A stretch of 64,000 nt of DNA from NCBI RefSeq assembly GCF_002930105.1, contig NZ_PJRN01000013.1, positions 62,001 to 126,000 of the forward strand. The letters are read 5' to 3'. Made by a program: the position numbers and the translations under genes. The stretch's first letter is position 1. Each line of letters starts with the position of its first letter. The notes below the pieces were generated by a model. That model was not told the DNA's origin, made no database searches, and worked only from the letters and a program-made list of their open reading frames with translations. The DNA comes from Billgrantia saliphila. Lineage in GTDB: Bacteria > Pseudomonadota > Gammaproteobacteria > Pseudomonadales > Halomonadaceae. Below are positions 49,942-58,068 of this stretch, piece after piece.

Positions 49942-50271
49942 TCAGATGGACTTGATGGTGCCCTTGGGCAGCACGTTGGCCACGGCGTTCTTCTGCACGT
50001 TGACCTCGGTATTCTCGGCGATTTCCAGGGTGAGGAACTCATCGCCCACCTTGGTCACACGGCCCACCAGGCCGCCGCCGATCACTACTTCGTCGCCCTT
50101 GGATATGCCGCCGACCAGCTCACGATGCTGCTTGGCCCGCTTGGCCTGAGGGCGCCACAGCAGGAAGTAGAAGATCAGAACGAAGCCGACCAGCATGACG
50201 ATCTGGGCGATGCCGCCGCCCGCGGCGCCCGCGTCCTGGGCCATGGCCGGAGAGATAAAGAAATCCAGCAT
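49942..50271 (-). CDS. yajC: Sec translocon accessory protein YajC
   Basis: A 109-residue protein with one membrane segment (IAQIVMLVGFVLIFYFLLWRPQ, about 21-42) ending in the family hallmark FLLWRPQAKRAKQH. The rest is a small cytoplasmic domain (GDEVVIGGGLVGRVTKV). It associates with SecDF. Start at 50271 gives the usual short N-terminus; the frame continues upstream without support. It lies between tgt and secD. Confidence 0.94.
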   Translation of the reverse strand: MLDFFISPAMAQDAGAAGGGIAQIVMLVGFVLIFYFLLWRPQAKRAKQHRELVGGISKGDEVVIGGGLVGRVTKVGDEFLTLEIAENTEVNVQKNAVANVLPKGTIKSI

Positions 50272-50339
50272 GAGGGGAGTGTCTCCTGAAGGTAAGTTGG
50301 GTCGCGAATGAGAGTTCGTCGATCGGCGCCGCCGATCGG

Positions 50340-52558
<2,219 letters not shown>

Positions 52559-52666
52559 GCAGGTCGGTCCGCTGAGGATCGTGGAATGGGTTCGCTCGTG
52601 GCTGCCGGGCAACCCGAAACAGCCGGCAAGGATACCCAAAATCGTCCCTCGCGTCAGGCCTGCCGA

Positions 52667-52694
52667 TTGACCTGTCGCACCGGCCACGTATAAT
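52667..52694 (+). promoter_or_regulatory. Promoter of tRNA-Leu(CAA)
   Basis: TTGACC (52667-52672), 16-nt spacer, and a perfect TATAAT (52689-52694), 10 nt before the mature tRNA 5' end. GCTCGGCGC downstream of the -10 resembles a GC-rich discriminator, typical of stringently controlled stable-RNA promoters. Confidence 0.85.
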
Positions 52695-52704
52695 GCTCGG
52701 CGCT

Positions 52705-52791
52705 GCCGGCGTGGCGGAATTGGTAGACGCAGCGGATTCAAAATCCGCCGCACGCAAGTGCTTGTCGGTTCGAGTCCGACCGCCGGTACCA
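52705..52791 (+). tRNA. tRNA-Leu (CAA anticodon)
   Basis: An 87-nt class II tRNA with encoded CCA. Acceptor GCCGGCG pairs with CGCCGGT (G1-U72 wobble). The D-arm is GCGGAATTGGTAGACGC. The anticodon stem GCGGA/TCCGC encloses the loop TTCAAAA, anticodon CAA, decoding UUG. A long variable arm (CGCACGCAAGTGCTT region) fits leucine. The T-arm is GTCGG-TTCGAGT-CCGAC. Its 3' 24 bases recur as an att-like repeat at 54397-54420; no terminator follows directly here, the likely native one now being at 54425-54450. Confidence 0.96.
52768..52791 (+). repeat. Left att-like repeat (tRNA 3' end)
   Basis: The last 24 bases of tRNA-Leu, GTTCGAGTCCGACCGCCG followed by GTACCA. It covers the T-loop to the CCA end, the usual core for tRNA-targeting integrases. 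It restores a functional tRNA end. Confidence 0.85.
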
Positions 52792-52819
52792 CATCCAACC
52801 AATAAGTTGACGGTCCTTC

Positions 52820-53400
52820 CGCTTCCTTTTTCCTCCCTTTCTCCAGTGATTGGTCGCAGTCGGTCGTATCTGGCCGAGGCAACCGGATGGCGATCGCATT
52901 CAGTCCAGCGTCGAATATGTGCGCGTAGCTATGCCGCAGGTCGTGAAAGTGCAGGTCGGTGAAGTAGTGACTCGCTTGTCCTAGTCGCAACTGTCCGAAA
53001 TGGCCAGCAGCAGCTGCCAAAGCTCGTCGGAGGTCAGGTAAACGTGCCGCGTTCTTCGGCCACCGCTTCTGACCTTGTCGACCCGAGGCTGGTCGATCCA
53101 GTCGCACTCCCCGATAGGCCAGGTTGAGCACTCGCTTGAACACCTGCAGCTGGTTGTTGATTGTGCTCTACGTTCTTCCCTGGAGGCGTAGGTCCTTGCC
53201 CATTTGTCTCGCCTTGTCGACGCTCGGCGAGCGGAAGCACCAGGTGAGGTTGTCGGTCAGCCAATTGCGCAGCGCATTGAAAAGAAGTTCCACTTCGGCT
53301 GCAGAGCCTGGATGAGGACCACGAAGAATACCGTGACCAGGGCTGAGATGGCATGAAGCCGATCGACATCGGAAACGCGACCCTTAGCGTGCTGGCGGGC
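52820..53400 (-). pseudogene. Degraded tyrosine recombinase (integrase)
   Basis: On the minus strand, from about 53380 downward, one frame reads HPGSAAEVELLFNALRNWL, then a region ending GKDLRLQGRT, an in-frame amber TAG (53168-53170), and [19 protein letters not shown], a core-binding-domain-like helix. A G4 run (plus strand CCCC at 53109-53112) then shifts the frame by one; removing one G continues as [10 protein letters not shown], then [18 protein letters not shown], which enters the catalytic domain. A stop follows. A different frame resumes at [15 protein letters not shown], the HxxR box. The segment with the first catalytic Arg and the Tyr nucleophile is missing. At least one stop, two frame changes and a deletion make this a pseudogene. 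Confidence 0.82.
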
Positions 53401-53629
53401 ACGCCGAAATCCGCCGACCGGTGTCTACTTTGATGTAGTTAGCCACGCCCATGTCAATACCGCCGCCCAGCAGGACGAGATACTCGGCCGGGGCGCGTCT
53501 TCGGCCTGGCTGCGAGAGAGGCTCGGCTTAGAGAGCCTGGTCATCTGGCTGTGGGTGCTGGCGTCGCCCAGGCTTTCGACGAGGAGAGCGTCGGTTCGCA
53601 TTAAGGGAGCGCAACCAGGAGCTGGAGCT

Positions 53630-54280
53630 ATGAACCGGTTGGAAAAGCATGAGGCAAACAACAAGGGTCGTGATTTCTTCGTCGGGGACATCCATGGGCA
53701 GTTCGATTTGCTAATGCATGCCATGCGCAGCGTCGACTTCGACAAGAAGGTCGACCGTTTGTTCTGCGTAGGTGATCTGATCGATCGTGGCGCCGACAGC
53801 TTCAAGTGTCTCTCGCTGGCATTCGAACCTTGGTTCTACGGCGTGCGCGGGAACCACGAAATGTTGGCCCATGACGCATTTCGGGATACCGGCAAGGCCT
53901 GGGATCTTTGGCAAATGAATGGCGGCAGTTGGGTATATCTGGAAGAAGCACAGGAGGTACGCATCATCCTCGGCGAAGCCCTGCGCTACCTGCCTCATGC
54001 TCGCCAGGTTGAAGTGGCCGGCAAGCAGATCGGCATGGTTCACGCCGAGCCGCCCGCCGATTGGGCGGACATTGAAATTGTCGATAGTCGGCAACTTGTC
54101 TGGAGCCGTACCCGCATCAGCCGTATGGAAACAACACCGGTCGCCAACATCGATGCCGTAGTGGTGGGCCACACCATTCTTGACGAGCCAACCACACTCG
54201 GCAACGTCCACTACATCGACACCGGGGCATTCACCACGGGCCGTCTAACCATAATTGAGGCCATCAAGGTGGCGTCTTGA
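53630..54280 (+). CDS. PphA/PrpA-like serine/threonine protein phosphatase
   Basis: A 216-residue calcineurin-like phosphoesterase of the bacterial/phage PP family. Metal and phosphate motifs: GDIHG (19-23), GDLIDRG (48-54), RGNHE (73-77), VHAE (137-140) and GH (180-181). LWQMNGGSW and the ending GNVHYIDTGAFTTGRLTIIE match E. coli PrpA/PphA closely in pattern. It is probably an active metal-dependent protein phosphatase; the target is unknown. AGGAG lies about 8 nt before the ATG. Codon use is less GC-biased than in neighbours, and it lies inside the relic tRNA-Leu island, so it is an acquired gene. Lambda-type NinI phosphatases are an alternative relative. Confidence 0.88.
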   Translation: MNRLEKHEANNKGRDFFVGDIHGQFDLLMHAMRSVDFDKKVDRLFCVGDLIDRGADSFKCLSLAFEPWFYGVRGNHEMLAHDAFRDTGKAWDLWQMNGGSWVYLEEAQEVRIILGEALRYLPHARQVEVAGKQIGMVHAEPPADWADIEIVDSRQLVWSRTRISRMETTPVANIDAVVVGHTILDEPTTLGNVHYIDTGAFTTGRLTIIEAIKVAS

Positions 54281-54396
54281 GCTGGCGCGAGCCGGCCACC
54301 GCCGGCAAGCCGAGGCGAAAGCGAGCTCAATCAGGACGGCACCCTGCGTAAGCGACCTGTGGACTGGGTGGATAGTGAAGTCGCGAACGCCGCGCC

Positions 54397-54420
54397 GTTC
54401 GAGTCCGACCGCCGTTACCA
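54397..54420 (+). repeat. Right att-like repeat
   Basis: GTTCGAGTCCGACCGCCG followed by TTACCA: equal to the tRNA-Leu 3' end at 52768-52791 except T for G at position 19 of the repeat. There is no tRNA body upstream of this copy. It marks the far end of the relic element. Confidence 0.85.
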
Positions 54421-54424
54421 TCGG

Positions 54425-54450
54425 AAAAAGTCGCTCATGAGCGACTTTTT
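54425..54450. terminator. Probable original tRNA-Leu terminator, now beyond the island
   Basis: A 13-bp self-complementary palindrome: AAAAAGTCGCTCA (54425-54437) and TGAGCGACTTTTT (54438-54450), with flanking A and T runs, so it is bidirectional. It begins 5 nt after the right att repeat, just where a tRNA terminator would stand. It now lies 1.63 kb from the tRNA and can serve the phosphatase gene and, on the other strand, the YkvA gene. Confidence 0.85.
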
Positions 54451-54491
54451 GCGTTTACGGCTTTGTCTTCCCGAGCATGGTCAGTCGGGCA

Positions 54492-54881
54492 TTACCCGAA
54501 CCACCTGGCCAAGGTAGCCTTGGCTTTCTCTCGGTGCTTGTCGTTGATCTTGGCCGCGACGATAACGAGTGCGCCGGCCAGGATGCTCATGTCGTCGGTA
54601 TAGCCGAGCAGGGGAGTCAGGTCGGGGATGGCGTCGATGGGCGAGATGAAGTAGCCAAGCGCGCCATAGATGGCGGTTTTGGCCCATAGCGGAGTGCTGG
54701 GATCCTGGGCCGAATAGTACATCTTCAGCGCGGGCTCGAGGGTCTTCTTCCCCGCCTTGCGGGCGCTGTCGCCAACCTTGTCCCAGAAGCCCTCTTCCGA
54801 GTAGTGCGCCACGTTCTCCTCGAGGGTGCCCTCGAGGACGACCGGCTCACCGTCGTCACGGTAGGTGTCGTGTGTCTTCAT
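54492..54881 (-). CDS. YkvA-family (DUF1232) protein
   Basis: A 129-residue protein whose C-terminal half is the YkvA/DUF1232 domain: LWAKTAIYGALGYFISPIDAIPDLTPLLGYTDDMSIL (positions about 68-104, quoted in part: YFISPIDAIPDLTP). The domain is a short amphipathic or membrane-associated hairpin. The function is unknown, though such proteins are often membrane-linked. Start at 54881 has AGGG about 8 nt upstream; the longer frame is not supported. Its transcript would end at the palindromic terminator at 54425-54450. Confidence 0.8.
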   Translation of the reverse strand: MKTHDTYRDDGEPVVLEGTLEENVAHYSEEGFWDKVGDSARKAGKKTLEPALKMYYSAQDPSTPLWAKTAIYGALGYFISPIDAIPDLTPLLGYTDDMSILAGALVIVAAKINDKHREKAKATLARWFG

Positions 54882-55044
54882 GCCAGACCCTGTGAATTCA
54901 TTACCTGGCGGTTTGACAGCATGGCTTGTCGGCGCGTTCCTCGCGGCTCGAAGCACTGCACCGAAGCGATCCGTGGCATGAGCCTGTGCCACGGGCCGAC
55001 AGTGCGGTCAACGTGAGGACGCCCACTCTGGCCGGGCAGTCAGT

Positions 55045-55167
55045 TCAGGGGCCCGAGCCGTTGAGCTTGGCGCAGGCCTGACGCGCTTCCTCCTCGGCGT
55101 GGTCGGTCTCCTTGTCCTCGCGGAAGGTGAAGTCCCCTTCGTTGGCTTCCAGGTAGCGATAGCGCAT
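55045..55167 (-). CDS. Very small acidic protein (40 residues)
   Basis: From the ATG at 55167 this encodes 40 residues: MRYRYLEANEGDFTFREDKE followed by a Glu-rich helix with one Cys and a C-terminal GSGP. GGGAGG lies 5 nt before the ATG, an unusually good ribosome-binding site, which is the main reason to believe it. An upstream in-frame ATG (MAYVQNGPYRAKG...) would extend it by about 22 residues. I recognise no family. Confidence 0.5.
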   Translation of the reverse strand: MRYRYLEANEGDFTFREDKETDHAEEEARQACAKLNGSGP

Positions 55168-55361
55168 GACAACCTCCCATTGTGGCGGATCCAGTCCCTT
55201 GGCTCTGTACGGGCCATTCTGAACGTAGGCCATGGTGGCAGCGCCGAACCAGCCGCAGCGAAGCGGTGGCAAGAGATCGCGCGGGGTTATCCCCCGCTTC
55301 CCTTGATATGACGCCACGCGTGACGGCATGCTGAACGATAAAATCGAGATGAGGTGGCGAT

Positions 55362-55520
55362 ATGGGTGTGAAGCGGTTCGCTTGGGCGCTCGGTGCCCTG
55401 GGTGCGGTGCTGGCGCTGTTCGGCTGGCAGATGCAGAGTCCGGGGGCCTTCGTCGGCATTGTGCTGATCGCGTTGGCCGGTGTGCTGCTGGTGACATCGA
55501 GGCGTCGCCCGAAAGGCTAG
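55362..55520 (+). CDS. Small two-helix membrane protein (52 residues)
   Basis: A 52-residue protein: MGVKRFAWALGALGAVLALF starts the first membrane helix, then GWQMQSPG, then a second helix FVGIVLIALAGVLLV, and a basic tail TSRRRPKG. The positive tail suggests both ends are cytoplasmic. GAGGTGG lies about 5 nt before the ATG. The gene stops 133 nt before rnk. No family recognised; it is a believable small membrane protein on ribosome-binding and hydropathy grounds. Confidence 0.55.
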   Translation: MGVKRFAWALGALGAVLALFGWQMQSPGAFVGIVLIALAGVLLVTSRRRPKG

Positions 55521-55653
55521 GAGGCGCCAGGCGGACCTGACATTCCCCCGCGTTGGGCTTATCATTTCATTTCGGCAGTCCTTCTCCCCAAGGCGGGCGA
55601 AGGGCTGTTTTCGTTGCATGCCGCACACGTTCGAGGCGGTGCCAGGAGGTCAT

Positions 55654-56067
55654 ATGTCGTCCCGTCCCCCCATTATCATCAACCGCCTGGATGCCGAGAG
55701 GCTGCAGCGGCTCATCGACCAGGCGAACGAGAAGGATCGCTGTGTTGCCGATTGCCTCGAGGAGGAGCTCGAGCGGGGCGAGGTGGTCGACCCGGAGGAG
55801 GTCCCGGCGGACGTGGTCAGCATGAACAGCCAGGTGCAGTTCACCGACTTGACGCGCAACCGCCAGATGACTCGCACCCTGGTCTACCCGCATTCACTGC
55901 CCAACACCGAGGATGGGCTGTCGGTGATGGCGCCGATCGGTGCCGGCCTGATCGGCCTGCGCATCGGTGACGAGATCGACTGGCCGCTGCCCGGCGGGGG
56001 CGAGGCGCACCTGCGCATCGACGCCATCCTGTGGCAGCCGGAGCGTGAAGGACAATTCCACCGTTAG
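55654..56067 (+). CDS. rnk: Regulator of nucleoside diphosphate kinase
   Basis: A 137-residue Rnk-type protein: N-terminal short coiled-coil (RPPIIINRLDAERLQRLID with LEEELERGEVVDPEEVP) and a C-terminal GreA/GreB-like domain (VSMNSQVQFTDL, MAPIGAGLIGLRIGDEIDWPLPGG). Rnk binds RNA polymerase near the secondary channel and affects NDK levels in Pseudomonas and E. coli. AGGAGG lies 6 nt before the ATG at 55654; an upstream in-frame ATG is less likely. ndk itself is about 14 kb away. Confidence 0.92.
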   Translation: MSSRPPIIINRLDAERLQRLIDQANEKDRCVADCLEEELERGEVVDPEEVPADVVSMNSQVQFTDLTRNRQMTRTLVYPHSLPNTEDGLSVMAPIGAGLIGLRIGDEIDWPLPGGGEAHLRIDAILWQPEREGQFHR

Positions 56068-56136
56068 CATCCTGGCGTCGGATGCGGTGCCCTGAGATGG
56101 CTTTGAGCAGAACAAGAACGAGAAGGGGAAGTCGCC

Positions 56137-56754
56137 ATGCCGCTTTCATTATGGATGTCGCTGGTGGCCGTCTGCGCCATGGGAGCGATGTCGCCGGGAC
56201 CCAGCCTGGCCCTGGTGCTGCGCCATACCCTGGGCGGCGGGCGGGCACCCGGCATCGTGGCGGCACTGTCCCACGCCTTTGGCGTGGGAGTCTACGCCTT
56301 GCTGACGGTGCTGGGGCTGGGGGCGCTGATCGTGCGCTTCCCTACGTTGTTCCAGGTCATTACCTGGGGTGGGGCGGCCTACCTGGCCTGGCTCGGCATC
56401 AAGGCGCTGCGCGCCGGTCGAGCAGCGGCGCTGGAGGCGACCGCGGCGACCACCACCCGCCGCCAGGCGGCCCGCGAGGGAATGCTGGTGGCACTGGGCA
56501 ACCCCAAGCTGATTCTGTTCTTCATCGCCCTGCTCAGTCAGTTTGTCACGCCGGAGATGAGCCTGGCCGCCAAGGCGATCATTGTCGCCACGGCGATGAT
56601 CATCGATGGCGGCTGGTACGTACTGGTGGCAGTGTCGCTGACCCACTCGCGAATACTGCCGTGGTTGCAGGCGCGCGCCCACTGGCTGCATCGCATCACC
56701 GGGGTGATGCTGCTGGCAATTGCGCTGCGCGTGGTGGCCGGCGCCCTCGGCTGA
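56137..56754 (+). CDS. LysE/RhtB-family amino-acid exporter
   Basis: A 205-residue membrane protein with about six hydrophobic segments. The family signature near the N-terminus is AMSPGPSLALVLRHTLGGGR (SPGP motif). AYLAWLGIKALR and EGMLVALGNPKLILFFIALL (the GNPK motif) follow. Members export lysine, threonine, homoserine or other amino acids, sometimes as a safety valve. The substrate cannot be predicted here. It lies between rnk and the EAL gene on the same strand. Confidence 0.9.
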   Translation: MPLSLWMSLVAVCAMGAMSPGPSLALVLRHTLGGGRAPGIVAALSHAFGVGVYALLTVLGLGALIVRFPTLFQVITWGGAAYLAWLGIKALRAGRAAALEATAATTTRRQAAREGMLVALGNPKLILFFIALLSQFVTPEMSLAAKAIIVATAMIIDGGWYVLVAVSLTHSRILPWLQARAHWLHRITGVMLLAIALRVVAGALG

Positions 56755-56793
56755 GCGACTAGCGTTGAGACCCCATCCGATGTCTCGTCAGGG

Positions 56794-58068
56794 ATGATGA
56801 TAGCCTCGGGATACTTCGAGAGCGTGGCCCTGATGAACCTGATTAACGACGATAACGATGAGCGGGCGCTGGCGATGGTGCTCGATGAGGATCCCGATGT
56901 CGTGGCGATCCTCTCGCTGCAGCTGCACGTGCTGGGCATGGAGAGTCGCTGCTACCGACGCGCGGACGAATTGCTGGACGAACTCGATGAATGCGCCCCC
57001 CAACTAGTCATCATGGGTCTGGAGTTCGGCGACCCCGACGGCATCGCCCTGCTGCGGCTGCTGGCTGAGCAGCGCTATGCCGGTTGGGTACTGCTGCTGG
57101 GCGGCGTCGAGCGCAAGATTTCACGCATTGCCGAGCGGGTCGGCCACACCCTGGGGCTCCAGATGCTCGGCTCGCTGGACAAGCCGATGCGCCTGGCCGA
57201 GCTGCGCCAGCGGCTGGAGCGGCTGCACCCCGGTCGCAAGCCGGCCATCGTACCCGAGGATGAGCCCTTCTTCTCTGCCGAGGAGATCGAGCGCGCGCTC
57301 GGCCGGGACGAGCTCACCGTGCACTACCAGCCCCAGTTCGAGCTGGCGACGGGGCGGCTCAGTGGCGTCGAGGCGCTGGTGCGCTGGGTGCATCCCGAGA
57401 TCGGCCTGATCGGGCCGGCGAGCTTCTTGCCCATGCTGACCGCGGGGCAGAGCCGACGCTTGACCTGCCACGTGCTGGCATGCGCGCTGGCCGACGCCGA
57501 GCGCTGGCGCCAGCAGGGCGTGCTGCTGTCGCTGTCGGTCAACGTCACCGCCGACGACCTGATGGAATCCCAACTGACGGCGCTGATTCGCCACCGCTTG
57601 CCGGCGGAATCACCGCTGGTGATACTCGAGATCACCGAGACGGCGGCCATGGACGACGAGCTGCTGGGCTCGGAGATTGCCGCTCGGCTGCACCTGAGCG
57701 GTATGGAGGTCGCCGTCGACGATTTCGGCGTCGGCTTCTCGTCGCTATCGCGGCTGCAGATGCTGCCCATCAGCGAACTCAAGATTGACCGCAGCTTTGT
57801 TCGCCACCTGCAGCAGGACACACAGGACGCGGCGATCGTCGAGGCGATTGCGCTGCTCGGCCGACGCCTCGGTATCCGCGTGGTGGCCGAAGGGGTCGAG
57901 GAACTCGACTGCCTGCCCACGCTGACCCGCTTCGGCTGCACCCACGTGCAGGGGTTCGGCCTGTCGCGGCCGGTACCCGCCGATGAGATCGTGGCGTTGG
58001 CCGCGGATCAGTCGCCGATCCGCGAGAGAATCGCCGCCAGCGGCGCGCCGGTCGGCAGCACCCCGTAG
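56794..58068 (+). CDS. Pseudo-receiver-EAL cyclic-di-GMP phosphodiesterase
   Basis: A 424-residue response-regulator-like protein. Residues about 24-145 have the receiver fold, with acidic residues D31 and D33 and conserved K130. However, the phosphoacceptor position is Gly75 (VIMGLEFGDPDGI), so it cannot be phosphorylated in the normal way. The EAL domain (about 165-405) is complete: EALVRW (193-198), SVNVT, EITE, VDDFGVGFSSL, LKIDRSFV, AEGVE and QGF. It should degrade c-di-GMP. The start could be at 56794, the next codon, or ATG 56833; none has a strong ribosome-binding site. Its 3' end overlaps the convergent AidB-like gene by 61 nt. Confidence 0.88.
   Translation: MMIASGYFESVALMNLINDDNDERALAMVLDEDPDVVAILSLQLHVLGMESRCYRRADELLDELDECAPQLVIMGLEFGDPDGIALLRLLAEQRYAGWVLLLGGVERKISRIAERVGHTLGLQMLGSLDKPMRLAELRQRLERLHPGRKPAIVPEDEPFFSAEEIERALGRDELTVHYQPQFELATGRLSGVEALVRWVHPEIGLIGPASFLPMLTAGQSRRLTCHVLACALADAERWRQQGVLLSLSVNVTADDLMESQLTALIRHRLPAESPLVILEITETAAMDDELLGSEIAARLHLSGMEVAVDDFGVGFSSLSRLQMLPISELKIDRSFVRHLQQDTQDAAIVEAIALLGRRLGIRVVAEGVEELDCLPTLTRFGCTHVQGFGLSRPVPADEIVALAADQSPIRERIAASGAPVGSTP

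Larger units (their letters stand above)
52768..54420. mobile_element. Relic integrative element in tRNA-Leu
   Basis: A segment bounded by two 24-bp direct copies of the tRNA-Leu 3' end (52768-52791 and 54397-54420; 23 of 24 bases equal), with a repeat-to-repeat distance of 1,629 bp. Inside are a broken tyrosine-recombinase gene next to the tRNA and one intact PphA-like phosphatase gene, with lower GC than the surroundings. Beyond the right repeat lies a tRNA-style terminator. This is the layout of a tRNA-targeting island that has lost almost all of its cargo. It cannot excise by itself, as the integrase is dead. Confidence 0.85.

Noticed and set aside
52693..52962. Plus-strand open frame reading through tRNA-Leu
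   Set aside because: The peptide [18 protein letters not shown] is the usual false translation of a leucine tRNA gene.
53425..53805. Minus-strand frame over the start of the phosphatase gene
   Set aside because: Antisense to the conserved GDIHG region; no recognisable protein features.
54280..54400. A further gene between the phosphatase and the right att repeat
   Set aside because: Only 116 nt, no good start or ribosome-binding site; the short frames there lack coding character.
55281..55297. GCGGGG-TTATC-CCCCGC hairpin as a terminator
   Set aside because: No T tract on either strand and no gene end close enough; kept only as a remark.
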